From: Grimontia indica
Lineage (GTDB): Bacteria > Pseudomonadota > Gammaproteobacteria > Enterobacterales > Vibrionaceae
NCBI RefSeq assembly: GCF_000333895.2
Contig: NZ_ANFM02000006.1
Location: 124,001-188,000, forward strand
Length of the DNA stretch: 64,000 bases
Direction: 5' to 3'
The notes beneath the pieces are model-generated. The model searched no databases, was not told the DNA's origin, and saw only the letters and a program-made list of their open reading frames with translations. Below are positions 36,048 through 44,529 of the stretch, one piece after another; within the stretch, counting starts at the first letter, position 1; every line of letters begins with the position of its first letter. The position numbers and the translations under genes were made by a program.

Positions 36048-37766
36048 TTAAACATAGGGCTTTTTCCATACAGATTTGAAATCAAACCAGCCAACGCGGT
36101 TTGAGGCGACATCTTCCAATTCCTGTCCGTCTACAACGCCCTGCCAGATATGGAAAAGTGGGACGATCTGTGAGGATTCAACCAATAGACGTCCTAATGA
36201 CTCCGCATTGAAGGTTTCGTTTTTCTGGGCGCGCCACGCCGCCATTTTCTCAATTAATGCCTCAAACTCACCCTCTGGCATAGCTGATGAAACATGATCA
36301 AAATTCATCAACCAAGGCAGAATTGCATCATGCTTCTTGCTGCCCAAACTCATCCCACAAAGCCAAATATCTACTTTTTTCGGGCTGGTAGGCTGCATCA
36401 TTTCTTCGTATGGAACAGTGTGAATTTCCAGCTCGACGCCGTCCTCGTCCAACATGTCTTTGAGTGCCGCAGCGAGAAGTGGAAAGAGTGGATTATCGGC
36501 CTGATGAGCCAGCCTCAGTTTTGATTTTGATGGGGGCAATACATCTTGTCTCGCCGTTTTGGTATGTATCCATCCAGGAACTAAACCATAGGCATTAGTC
36601 AGACGGTATTCACCAATTCCCCTTTCCGCTAAGTGAGGCAACAAGAAAAGAGATGAAACGCGCTGACAAATATAATCCGCCCAGCGCTTGTCCTTCGCAA
36701 TACCCGTTTTTCTATTCAGCAAAAGGTAATCACAACCTTCGTCTATCTCCAATCGCTCGTTCGCGGCGCTTTGAAGTGCACCTTGTCGAGAGTCCAACGC
36801 AGTAGGATCAAGTGACGCGGTGGGCTGTAAATAACACATTGCCGCGCTATCCAACACCCATATCTCAATTTCATCAGTCAGTGCACGAAACCCGAAATAC
36901 TGGTCGTGTGCTTTTAACACCAGGTGTCGCCTGTTGTTGTCGACGATTCGATAAGGGCCGGTACCAACAGGAAAAGCGTCAGCATCTTTACTTTTTGCAG
37001 CCTTGTGAGATTGAATCGACGCCATAGGAACAGCCAAGGTTTCAGCAAACCTCACATCAGGTCGGCTCAAAATGAAATCCACAACGTTCTCTGCCGGCGC
37101 TTCAATATGCTGAATATGAGAAAAGTAAGGACTGCCGGACATAGCATTAATTGACCAAATCACATCTTCTGCGCTCAATAGCGTGCCATCATGAAATTTC
37201 ACTGCAGGGCGCAAATAGAATCGCCAATGGGTATCTGTGATGGATTCCCAGTGATGCGCTAAGTCTGCCTCGACTTTCTCATTAGTTTCATTAAGTCGCG
37301 TCAATCCATTAAATATTTGTGAGACTAAATGCTGCTCAGAACGGCGCAAAGGTTTAGCTGGGTTTAACGTAGGGAATGAGCGGTAATAAGGAAGGCGGAT
37401 GATCTGCTTACCTTCCTGAGTAGAAACACCTAACTGTTCCTGAATCAGTCTTGCAAGCTTGGCGGCATCGTTGTCTAGCTCCTCAAGTGCTGCGTCCAGT
37501 TTGCCTTCCTGAACCCACTTTCTAACGCGGCGCATTTGAAGATCGGAATCACTGCGGTGAAACGTCAGGCGACTCTGCTTTCCTCGGCCGACCGCGGGTT
37601 CCCAACTCAACCAGCCCTGCTCCGCCATCTTATTGAGCACCATTCTTGCGTTGCGACGGGTACAACAAAAGATGTCCGCCATGGTCTCGAGATTGGTATC
37701 AGCGTCTTTTCCGTCGAAACGGTTATAAATCATTGAAAACTGCGTTTGAAGGCGTTGTCCGGACAT
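36048..37766 (-). CDS. SgrR-type transcriptional regulator with solute-binding domain
   Basis: A 572-aa cytoplasmic regulator. The N-terminal winged-helix domain (about 1-115, with CCTRRNARMVLNKMAEQGWLSW) is the SgrR_N type. The rest is a family-5 extracellular solute-binding fold, without a signal peptide, that senses a small molecule. E. coli SgrR responds to sugar-phosphate stress and activates the sRNA SgrS. I searched the 241 bases upstream for an SgrS-like RNA and found none, so its targets here are unknown and the gene is not named sgrR with confidence. Confidence 0.82.
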   Translation of the reverse strand: MSGQRLQTQFSMIYNRFDGKDADTNLETMADIFCCTRRNARMVLNKMAEQGWLSWEPAVGRGKQSRLTFHRSDSDLQMRRVRKWVQEGKLDAALEELDNDAAKLARLIQEQLGVSTQEGKQIIRLPYYRSFPTLNPAKPLRRSEQHLVSQIFNGLTRLNETNEKVEADLAHHWESITDTHWRFYLRPAVKFHDGTLLSAEDVIWSINAMSGSPYFSHIQHIEAPAENVVDFILSRPDVRFAETLAVPMASIQSHKAAKSKDADAFPVGTGPYRIVDNNRRHLVLKAHDQYFGFRALTDEIEIWVLDSAAMCYLQPTASLDPTALDSRQGALQSAANERLEIDEGCDYLLLNRKTGIAKDKRWADYICQRVSSLFLLPHLAERGIGEYRLTNAYGLVPGWIHTKTARQDVLPPSKSKLRLAHQADNPLFPLLAAALKDMLDEDGVELEIHTVPYEEMMQPTSPKKVDIWLCGMSLGSKKHDAILPWLMNFDHVSSAMPEGEFEALIEKMAAWRAQKNETFNAESLGRLLVESSQIVPLFHIWQGVVDGQELEDVASNRVGWFDFKSVWKKPYV

Positions 37767-38007
37767 AAAAGGGGGAACCTGAGAAGTCAGCGATTATCGA
37801 ATCCATTTCCTATTTTATACCTAAAATCATGATTCTCCAGCAATGGTTAACTGGTCAACTTATCGCCATTCAGCTTGAGTATTTCCTCATTTTGTTGGTG
37901 AGCCATTGTTATTTCATCGAACAGCGCTATTATCGAAACACGATTGAAGATTGCCTTCACGCTGCCGAGAGATTGAGTTCTCGGACATTCTAGATTCCGG
38001 AGTTCTT

Positions 38008-38517
38008 ATGAGCGAATCCACCGTTCTTTCCCACTTCCACAAAAAACAGGCTTGGATGGCAAGCCACGTAGAAAGTGCACAATTCCCAACGGCTGAAAGC
38101 AAAGAAGGTTTACGTTTGTACAGGGCAGCGGAGGCAGAACCCGCTTCAACGGAAACATCGTCCGGTGGCGCAACAGAAGGCTTTACATTTTATGAGGTTG
38201 ATTGTCACCCACTGATGGTTCGCTACGCGAAAACGCTGGCACAAAAATGGCCAGAATCAGAACGCGAAACCATCATGGAGTTCTTATCTCAACTTTCGCT
38301 AACAGATTTGCCGACGCCAGACGGCATGCATGTCGAACTGTATGTCGCAATGCAAGAAGGTACACCAGTGGCAACAGGAATGTTATTAAGCTCGGAAGAG
38401 TCTGATGGAAAAGTCATCGGGATCTACGATGTATACGGACTGACAAGTGATGCTTCAAACGCCATCAAACAACACCTTATTTCATTGGCAGGTGATGGAA
38501 ACGTAGTAAGCGAATAG
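38008..38517 (+). CDS. Hypothetical protein with GNAT-like features
   Basis: A 169-aa cytoplasmic protein. The segment GTPVATGMLLSSEE followed by IGIYDVYG resembles the central strands of GNAT acetyltransferases, but the acetyl-CoA loop is not clear. I chose ATG 38008 because GGAG precedes it; an upstream in-frame ATG lacks an SD. It is divergent from the SgrR-type gene (241 bases between) and ends in a clean terminator. It may be a target of that regulator. Confidence 0.5.
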   Translation: MSESTVLSHFHKKQAWMASHVESAQFPTAESKEGLRLYRAAEAEPASTETSSGGATEGFTFYEVDCHPLMVRYAKTLAQKWPESERETIMEFLSQLSLTDLPTPDGMHVELYVAMQEGTPVATGMLLSSEESDGKVIGIYDVYGLTSDASNAIKQHLISLAGDGNVVSE

Positions 38518-38542
38518 CGTAACGTATTCCCAGAAACACAAA

Positions 38543-38567
38543 AGCAGAGCTCAGGCTCTGCTTTTTC
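38543..38567 (+). terminator. Terminator after the GNAT-like gene
   Basis: Stem AGCAGAGC / GCTCTGCT, loop TCAG, followed by five T. Confidence 0.88.
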
Positions 38568-38655
38568 TTTTTATCGCTTTAGCGCTTTTTAATTTTTATT
38601 CTCGACTGAAAATTGGGCTTTGAAAAAGTGTATAAAACAGTCGTAACCGGAGCGT

Positions 38656-38733
38656 TTATGAACGGCAAGCACGCTCTTTTTTAACGATAAAGAATGCTGC
38701 AACGATAAATGCGACGACCAGAATTGTTTCCAC
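38656..38733 (-). CDS. 25-aa single-span membrane protein
   Basis: A very short gene from GTG 38733: METI, then a hydrophobic helix (LVVAFIVAAFFIV), then KKERACRS. An ideal SD, TTAGGAGAG, lies four bases before the GTG. The positive tail predicts the C-terminus in the cytoplasm. It resembles other tiny accessory proteins of membrane complexes in form only; I know no family. It lies 305 bases after puuD on the same strand but is separated from it by a terminator, so it probably has its own promoter. Confidence 0.6.
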   Translation of the reverse strand: METILVVAFIVAAFFIVKKERACRS

Positions 38734-38979
38734 GTTTCTCTCCTAAATAGTTTTGCTCTGCGTTCCGTAGCACCGTCAAAACCACTACCACGTCTTGCTT
38801 TTGCGAATTGATGTTTTTTTGTTCGGCGCGAAGTATAACCAAATCCCGTAAGCAAATCTCGTGAAATGTTAACTTTTTGGCTAAAAAATTCACTACAACT
38901 ATGGAAACCGTGAATCACCTCCATAACCACTCATACAGCGTAAAAGCCCTTAATACATATTTCATTGATTTAAATCAGG

Positions 38980-39011
38980 AAAAATAAAGCCACCCTATAG
39001 TGAGGCGGCTT
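38980..39011 (-). terminator. Terminator after puuD
   Basis: On the minus strand, stem AAGCCGCC / GGTGGCTT (one G-T pair) followed by TATTTTT. It ends the purine operon; I see nothing else in 38734-38979. Confidence 0.7.
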
Positions 39012-39038
39012 TTAATTCATGAAATAAATATGCATTTT

Positions 39039-40259
39039 CTACTGGATTTGCGCGCCTTCTTCAGCCCACTGTCCGATCAATTCACGTTCTTCCTGTGTCA
39101 TTTGGGTCAGATTGCCAAGAGGCATAATATTTGTGGTCACCGTCTGCGCTACGATTCTGGAGACTTCTAGCTGCATCTGCTCTGGGGTATCCAACATGAC
39201 TCCCGCTGGAGCAGTGGCAAAAGCAGGGTGAGTTGGCGCTTGGGAGTGGCAAACCGTACAACGCTCCAAAATGATCTCTTGTACCGAAACAAATATCAGA
39301 TCTTCGTTACCGATAGATGAAGTCGGCATGTCGTGAGAATGACCTGCTGAGACGTTTTGAGAAACAGACTGAGGCGCAGAGACAAATGCCAGACAAACCA
39401 AACCTAACGCTGCAGTTGGGATGGTCCACGCATACTTCTGACTTCCATGACGCGTATTGAAGTAATGGCGAACCAATACGCTAATCACTGAAAGACCTGC
39501 CAAAATTGCCCAGTTGTATTCGTTGCCATAAGTGCTGGGGAAATGATTGCTGATCATTATGAACAGCACAGGCAGCGTGAGGTAGTTGTTGTGACGTGAA
39601 CGCAACAGGCCTTTAGCAGGAAGCTCAGGATCCGGCTCTGTGCCCTCTTCAATCGCTTTCACTAATCCGCGCTGCGCTGGCATGATGATACGGAACACAT
39701 TACCCACCATGATAGTACCGATAATGGCACCCACATGAATGTAAGCGCCACGGCCACTAAAGACCAAACTCAGCGCCCAGGCAGCAAAGACTAAGAAAGC
39801 GAATAACACTAATCCAAGTAACATGGGCTTTTTGCCCAGAGGGGAATCACACAGAAAATCGTAAACAAACCAGCCAGCAATCAAAGACCCAACACCGATC
39901 GCCACCGCTGTCATTGGCTCTATACCCGACCCCGGTTTAACGAGGTAAATGTCTGCATTGGAGTAAAAAACAATGGTGAGCAGTGCAACACCCGTGATCC
40001 AGGTGAAGTAAGCCTCCCACTTAAACCAATGAAGTGTTTCAGGCATTTTAGGCGGCGCTAGTTTGTATTTCTCGAGGTGATAGATACCACCACCGTGTAT
40101 CGCCCATAAATCGCCGGACAATCCTTCTTTAGGATTCGATCTGTTTAAGTTGTTTTCCAGCCATACGAAGTAGAAAGACGCACCAATCCAGGCAACACCA
40201 GTAATCATGTGTACCCAGCGCACTGCCAGATTGAGCCATTCCGTGATATACGGATCCAT
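39039..40259 (-). CDS. puuD: Membrane urate oxidase PuuD with cytochrome c domain
   Basis: A 406-aa protein. The N-terminal part has about eight membrane spans and begins with the PuuD-type WVHMITGVAWIGASFYFVWLE. The C-terminal soluble domain holds one haem c site, CTVCH near residue 335. PuuD oxidises urate to 5-hydroxyisourate and passes electrons through its own cytochrome c to the respiratory chain instead of making H2O2. SD AGGAGG precedes the ATG. It is the last gene of the five-gene operon puuE-uraD-alc-allA-puuD. Confidence 0.92.
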   Translation of the reverse strand: MDPYITEWLNLAVRWVHMITGVAWIGASFYFVWLENNLNRSNPKEGLSGDLWAIHGGGIYHLEKYKLAPPKMPETLHWFKWEAYFTWITGVALLTIVFYSNADIYLVKPGSGIEPMTAVAIGVGSLIAGWFVYDFLCDSPLGKKPMLLGLVLFAFLVFAAWALSLVFSGRGAYIHVGAIIGTIMVGNVFRIIMPAQRGLVKAIEEGTEPDPELPAKGLLRSRHNNYLTLPVLFIMISNHFPSTYGNEYNWAILAGLSVISVLVRHYFNTRHGSQKYAWTIPTAALGLVCLAFVSAPQSVSQNVSAGHSHDMPTSSIGNEDLIFVSVQEIILERCTVCHSQAPTHPAFATAPAGVMLDTPEQMQLEVSRIVAQTVTTNIMPLGNLTQMTQEERELIGQWAEEGAQIQ

Positions 40260-40393
40260 AACAACCTCCTGTACGGACGCCGTCGCTAAATTTGTCTGCT
40301 ACAAAAAAGCTTACGTCGTCCCTTCCTGTTTTTCTCAGATATCGGCCTGTTCGTTAACCAAAGCAACAAATCGCTTTTGTTAAAATGATGACG

Positions 40394-40906
40394 TTAAAAA
40401 TTGGGCGCCAATATCACACGTGTTTGTTCTGAAAAGAAAAACTCGTCACAGTTATTACCTGCACCTTCCCTGTCAACCACCAGAAACTGGTCATTCGGTG
40501 TCAAAGCAAGAACAGGATGATGCCAAACGCCCAGATGGTAGTTCACCCCTTGGCTACCTTTTGCATGGAAAGCGCGGATCGAACCTGGATCCGGCGCTTC
40601 TCCCGGCGGCGCGACCACCACCAGATAGTCATTGCCGAGCAAAGGCATAAAAGCCTGTGAGCCCTTGGGATGGCGTTCCAACATCATGATGTGCAAAGGA
40701 TAGGAAAGAGGGGTCGCCTGAAATATATTGATGATAACGCCACTGCCCTCGTCAACTTGAGTCGTTGCGAGCTTATGGTAACGACGCGTCGAGCCGTTAT
40801 TAATCATGAAGTAGTCACGATTTTCGGCTTCAATCACATCGCCAAACGGCATGAACGCTTCTTTCGTCAGCGGTTCCGGTTTTAACATCAATTCCGTGAC
40901 TGGCAC
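40394..40906 (-). CDS. allA: Ureidoglycolate lyase
   Basis: A 170-aa cupin-like enzyme of normal AllA length. The family blocks PLTKEAFMPFGDVIE, NIFQATPLSYPLHIMMLERHP and GVNYHLGVWHHPVLAL are clear. It splits ureidoglycolate into glyoxylate and urea, the last step of allantoate use. The start is GTG at 40906, with AAGGAAG before it. It lies between alc and puuD in the operon. Confidence 0.93.
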   Translation of the reverse strand: MPVTELMLKPEPLTKEAFMPFGDVIEAENRDYFMINNGSTRRYHKLATTQVDEGSGVIINIFQATPLSYPLHIMMLERHPKGSQAFMPLLGNDYLVVVAPPGEAPDPGSIRAFHAKGSQGVNYHLGVWHHPVLALTPNDQFLVVDREGAGNNCDEFFFSEQTRVILAPNF

Positions 40907-40951
40907 TCTTCCTTCTCCTTTGTCTTTTTCTCACTGTAACGGGTAATCAGC

Positions 40952-41950
40952 TCAGCCAGATTTCCTGCCAATTAGGCGTACACGACTTATGCCGCCATCT
41001 GGGAAAATGTTGACCCTGACGTGGGAGATCGCACCCAAATTATTCACCTGCTCAGCAAACTCATGGATGGCGTCTGCAGACAGCTTCTGACTTGGCAAGA
41101 GCTCACGCCAGAAGAGGCTTTGCGTGGCAATTTGCTCGTCAGTGCCACCTTCTACAAAAGCAGCTTGAATCGAGACGCTATCTGGGAAATTTCCTTTGAA
41201 ATGGGCTGTATCAATAACAATCCGCTCTACCAATCCCGCATGCCCCATAGAAAGGATGACCCAGTCATTCCCAGGCACGCGACGACGCGCTGTTTCCCAG
41301 CCGTCTCCCATATTGACACCGCGACCAGGCATGATCAGGTTACTCATGTGACCGAAGTGTTGGTCATTACATGCCAGAGCGCGTCCGCCGTTTTCTACAG
41401 CGACTAGGTCGAGTTCGCTTTCCGGGTTAACGCGTTCCCAATCAATTTCAGGATGACCATAAACACGAAGCCTTGCTACCCCACCGTCTGGATAGATATG
41501 AAAGCGGACATGGGTGAAGGGTCGGTCAGAATAAATATCTGCAAAGTGGTGGCTGTCTCCCTGAAGATTCATTGAAGGCAGAAGTTCTTCCCAAGTCTGT
41601 TCGTCGGTTGGATTACCATCAGGGCAGTAACAACCTTCCAGTGATGCTGAAGGAGGAAAGTTTCCAGTGAAGTGAGAGGTGTCTATATCTACGCCGATGA
41701 TCTTGCCCGGCAAACCAAGGCGAATCACACAGTAGTCGTGGCCTTCTTCACGCTTGCGTCGCGATTCCCAGCCATCCATCCATTTACCGTTATCATCGTA
41801 AACGTCTTCTTTCCATTCCGGAGGCGCATCATCAACAAGACGTTGTTTGTCTGCGAAGAAGTCATCTGTCGCGTAGATCGCTTCAGTACCGAGCCGGCTA
41901 CTGGCGAGATTAACGAGCTTGACGAAGTCAGGACGATTATCCATTTCCAT
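40952..41950 (-). CDS. alc: Allantoicase
   Basis: A 332-aa enzyme made of two homologous allantoicase repeats, each with a W-x-S/D-x-R-x-R and D-W-x-I-x-R-L-G pattern (GWESRRKREEGHDYCVIRLG in the first, GWETARRRVPGNDWVILSMG in the second). It hydrolyses allantoate to ureidoglycolate and urea. I chose ATG 41950, which AAAGGA precedes; ATG 41944 is almost as good. It is 195 bases after uraD, the longest gap in the operon, and that gap holds a GGAAGCA / TGCTTCC hairpin at 42049-42069 without a T run. Confidence 0.93.
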   Translation of the reverse strand: MEMDNRPDFVKLVNLASSRLGTEAIYATDDFFADKQRLVDDAPPEWKEDVYDDNGKWMDGWESRRKREEGHDYCVIRLGLPGKIIGVDIDTSHFTGNFPPSASLEGCYCPDGNPTDEQTWEELLPSMNLQGDSHHFADIYSDRPFTHVRFHIYPDGGVARLRVYGHPEIDWERVNPESELDLVAVENGGRALACNDQHFGHMSNLIMPGRGVNMGDGWETARRRVPGNDWVILSMGHAGLVERIVIDTAHFKGNFPDSVSIQAAFVEGGTDEQIATQSLFWRELLPSQKLSADAIHEFAEQVNNLGAISHVRVNIFPDGGISRVRLIGRKSG

Positions 41951-42145
41951 TGCTTCCTTTATCACATATATCTGAGACACCGGATGACGTTAAAGCTGTG
42001 GTGTCGGTGGATACAAAAGGTCGCGTCTTTTCCCCTTTCACTGTAGCTGGAAGCATCGAGCGTGCTTCCGGCGAGCTTCAATTTGCGAGACGCTGAATTC
42101 GTCGACAAACCCTGAAATAGGATTGATATGTCGACGGCCAGAGAG

Positions 42146-42661
42146 CTACAAATCACGTAGCCTGAACAGTGCGATTTTGTTGATTTCAGCAATCGCAGTG
42201 TTGAATTCAGTTGTTACATCGTTTTCTAAACGTTTTTCGAACGCTTCAAGAATCAAGTGTCTGTTTGCCCCTTTCACCGCCATGATGAAAGGAAACTGGA
42301 ACTTTTCTTTGTAGCGATCGTTGAAATCGGTGAAACGAGCAAACTCTTCTGAGGTACATTGATCGATACCTGCACTTGCCTGTTCTGACGTTGACTCTGC
42401 CGTTAATTCACCAGCCTGAGCTGCTCGACCTGCAAGGTCGGGGTGAGCCAGAACGACCTGCATTTTTGAAGAGTCTTCCGCATTGTTGAGCACATCTGCC
42501 ATGCGGGAGTGAAGCGTCTCCTGTTCATCAAACGCTGCATCAAGCCCAGCACCATAAGCTTGCTCTGCTACCCAGGGACTGTGCTCGTAAACCCCGCCAA
42601 ACGTATCGACAAACTCTTCTTTCGTTTGCTCGCTGGGGCGACAGGTTGAAAATCGTGCCAT
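42146..42661 (-). CDS. uraD: OHCU decarboxylase
   Basis: A 171-aa enzyme. The family signatures are FGGVYEHSPWVAEQAY near residue 22, with the catalytic His-Ser, then VLAHPDLAGRAA and FNDRYKEKFQFPFIMAVKG. It decarboxylates 2-oxo-4-hydroxy-4-carboxy-5-ureidoimidazoline to S-allantoin. It lies 14 bases after puuE and is cotranscribed with it. Confidence 0.94.
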   Translation of the reverse strand: MARFSTCRPSEQTKEEFVDTFGGVYEHSPWVAEQAYGAGLDAAFDEQETLHSRMADVLNNAEDSSKMQVVLAHPDLAGRAAQAGELTAESTSEQASAGIDQCTSEEFARFTDFNDRYKEKFQFPFIMAVKGANRHLILEAFEKRLENDVTTEFNTAIAEINKIALFRLRDL

Positions 42662-42675
42662 TACTATGCCTTTCC

Positions 42676-43611
42676 TTAGACCTGTTTAGTCATGCTTGGA
42701 TGTGGGTGATGATTGTGCCAGTGTTTGGCGATATCAATTCGACGGGTGATCCATACCCTGTCATGTTGCTTCACGTATTCTATAAACCGCTTAAGCGCAG
42801 CCAGTCTTCCCGGTCTGCCAATCAAGCGGCAATGCAAACCGATAGAAAGCATTTTCGGTTCGTCTTGTCCTTCTTCATACAGCACATCAAAACTGTCTTT
42901 GAGATACTGAAAAAATTGCTCGCCAGAATTGAAGCCCTGAGCGGTAGAGAAGCGCATATCGTTTGTATCCAAGGCATACGGAATGACGAGTTGAGGCTTA
43001 CCTGGTTTGGTCCCATCTTCATGCCAGTACGGAAGATCATCGTCATAAGCATCAGAGTCATAAAGAAAACCACCTTCTTCAGCGACCAATCTACGGGTGT
43101 TTGGGCTTGTTCTGCCCGTGTACCATCCTAATGGCCGCTCTCCTGTGACCGCTTTAATCGCCGCGATAGCTTTTTGCATGTCTTCCCGTTCGTCTTCTTC
43201 ACGAACATATTGATAGTCAATCCAACGGTATCCGTGGCTGCAAATTTCGTGACCTTCTTCTGCCATCGCCTGAATGGCCTCGGGATATCTTTCGGCGGCC
43301 ATCCCAACGGCAAATACCGTCAAGGGCATCTCATGTTGACGGAAAAGTTTTAATGTCCGCCATAGTCCAGCACGCGTGCCATATTCGTAGATTGACTCCA
43401 TGCTGATATGCCTGACACCTGCCAAGGGTTGTGCGGAAGGAATTTCAGATAAAAATGCTTCTGACTCCCTGTCCCCATGCAATACACAGCGTTCGCCGCC
43501 CTCTTCAAAATTCAGTACAAACGAAACCGCAATCCGAGCCTCCCCCGGCCATCTTGGATGAGGGGGATGAGCACCATAGCCTTTCAAATCCCGAGGATAG
43601 TCACTACTCAT
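42676..43611 (-). CDS. puuE: Allantoinase PuuE (polysaccharide deacetylase fold)
   Basis: A 311-aa enzyme of the metal-independent PuuE allantoinase family. Typical parts are YPRDLKGYGAHPPHPRWPG at the start, SFVLNFEEGGE, EICSHGYRWIDYQ and GWYTGRTSPNTRRLV. It opens the hydantoin ring of allantoin to give allantoate. I chose ATG 43611, which matches the family N-terminus and has AGGA before it. The frame remains open upstream for 35 more codons through a 12-bp tandem repeat, so a longer form is possible. First gene of the puuE-uraD-alc-allA-puuD operon. Confidence 0.93.
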   Translation of the reverse strand: MSSDYPRDLKGYGAHPPHPRWPGEARIAVSFVLNFEEGGERCVLHGDRESEAFLSEIPSAQPLAGVRHISMESIYEYGTRAGLWRTLKLFRQHEMPLTVFAVGMAAERYPEAIQAMAEEGHEICSHGYRWIDYQYVREEDEREDMQKAIAAIKAVTGERPLGWYTGRTSPNTRRLVAEEGGFLYDSDAYDDDLPYWHEDGTKPGKPQLVIPYALDTNDMRFSTAQGFNSGEQFFQYLKDSFDVLYEEGQDEPKMLSIGLHCRLIGRPGRLAALKRFIEYVKQHDRVWITRRIDIAKHWHNHHPHPSMTKQV

Positions 43612-43626
43612 CGCGCCATTCCTATC

Positions 43627-43662
43627 ATTAAACCTTGCGTTAAACCTTGCGTTAAACCTTGC
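43627..43662. repeat. Three tandem copies of a 12-bp unit
   Basis: The unit GTTAAACCTTGC occurs three times head to tail (the first copy begins with A instead of G). It lies just upstream of the puuE start. Twelve bases equal four codons, so in the puuE frame it would encode repeats of Asn-Ala-Arg-Phe if translation began upstream. Such repeats can vary in copy number by slippage. Confidence 0.85.
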
Positions 43663-43763
43663 GTTATAAGCCTGAAGCTCACCGTTTCTCTTTATCAGTT
43701 TATTCGGAGCAATCAAAGGAGGATCTTTCTCCTAGCTGGTAAGCACATTTTTAGTATTACATT

Positions 43764-43773
43764 TTGTATACAA
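43764..43773. promoter_or_regulatory. TTGTATACAA operator candidate, puuE/HIU hydrolase region
   Basis: Perfect 10-bp palindrome. The same ten bases occur upstream of gcl, and near copies lie at 43940 and upstream of malate synthase. GT-AT-AC spacing is typical of GntR-family operators, but no GntR gene is in the window. Confidence 0.55.
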
Positions 43774-43939
43774 TTTACAAGAACAAGTTAACGAAATGTT
43801 GTCGCCTTCATGTTTCTAGAAATCCATCTCATGCGAGTTTTGCATCAAATTCCTGCGTTAACCTCTTTATATAACGGCTTTCCCCTATGATTCTCACTAT
43901 TGATACTGCGCATTTTTCGACCTTTACAAGAATTAAGTA

Positions 43940-43949
43940 TTGTGTACAT
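43940..43949. promoter_or_regulatory. TTGTGTACAT, related operator candidate
   Basis: Matches TTGTATACAA at 8 of 10 bases and is closer to the HIU hydrolase start (about 140 bases away). TGTGCACA follows 15 bases later. Confidence 0.3.
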
Positions 43950-44085
43950 TTTAAGTTCATAGATGTGCACACAGAATGAAATGCATCGGATCATACACAT
44001 ATTATTCGCTCTCGAAATCACGTTGATCCTCGCTAGATACAAGAAAGCGCGAAGGAATAAACCTTAGAGAAAAGGACAGAGGTAA

Positions 44086-44439
44086 ATGGGAAAGCTCACA
44101 ACGCATGTGCTCGACACGGCCAAAGGTAAGCCGGGGGCGGAGATTGAAGTGTCGCTATTCCGTGTAGACGGAAATACCCTTCAACACGTCATCACCATGA
44201 CGACCAATCATGACGGGCGAACCAATGAGCCATTGCTGGAAGAGACAGACTTCCAACGAGGAAAATACCAACTGCAGTTCAATACTGCCGAATACTTCAA
44301 AAATAGCGGTGTAGCACTCAGCGATATCCCTTTTCTTGACGATGTCGTTATCCGCTTTGGCATTGATGACGAGAAAGCACATTACCACGTCCCTTTACTG
44401 GTTTCTCCCTTTAGCTTTTCAACATACAGAGGTAGCTAG
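44086..44439 (+). CDS. uraH: 5-hydroxyisourate hydrolase (transthyretin-like)
   Basis: A 117-aa transthyretin-like enzyme. The N-terminal LTTHVLDTAKGKPG motif with catalytic His and the C-terminal signature YRGS are both intact. It converts 5-hydroxyisourate, the product of PuuD, to OHCU. There is no signal peptide, so it acts in the cytoplasm. SD AGAGG is just before the ATG. It heads a rightward operon with purine permeases, divergent from puuE. Confidence 0.94.
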   Translation: MGKLTTHVLDTAKGKPGAEIEVSLFRVDGNTLQHVITMTTNHDGRTNEPLLEETDFQRGKYQLQFNTAEYFKNSGVALSDIPFLDDVVIRFGIDDEKAHYHVPLLVSPFSFSTYRGS

Positions 44440-44529
44440 CTGATTGGCCTACGTATGTTCGTTTGAACAAATAAACAGAATCAATGCGAAAAGGAAAAAC
44501 TCGCAGTAACTCCTAGAAGGAATATATCA

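Larger units (their letters stand above)
43612..44085. promoter_or_regulatory. Divergent promoter region of puuE operon and HIU hydrolase operon
   Basis: A 474-base AT-rich gap between the two divergent purine operons. It holds a 12-bp triple repeat (43627-43662), a small AGGAG / CTCCT inverted repeat (43717-43733), the palindrome TTGTATACAA (43764-43773), a related TTGTGTACAT (43940-43949) and TGTGCACA (43964-43971). Promoters for both directions must lie here; I could not assign -35 and -10 boxes. Confidence 0.65.

Noticed and set aside
37767-38007. Possible SgrS-like small RNA beside the SgrR-type gene
   Set aside because: No G-rich SgrT start, no ptsG-pairing segment and no terminator hairpin were found in this gap.
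38589-38930. A 113-codon minus-strand frame after the GNAT-like gene
   Set aside because: It has no SD or recognisable domain and overlaps, in another phase, the 25-aa gene that has an ideal SD.
44440-44529. Purine riboswitch upstream of the AzgA-like permease
   Set aside because: The 90-base leader lacks the conserved loops and three-way junction of purine riboswitches.
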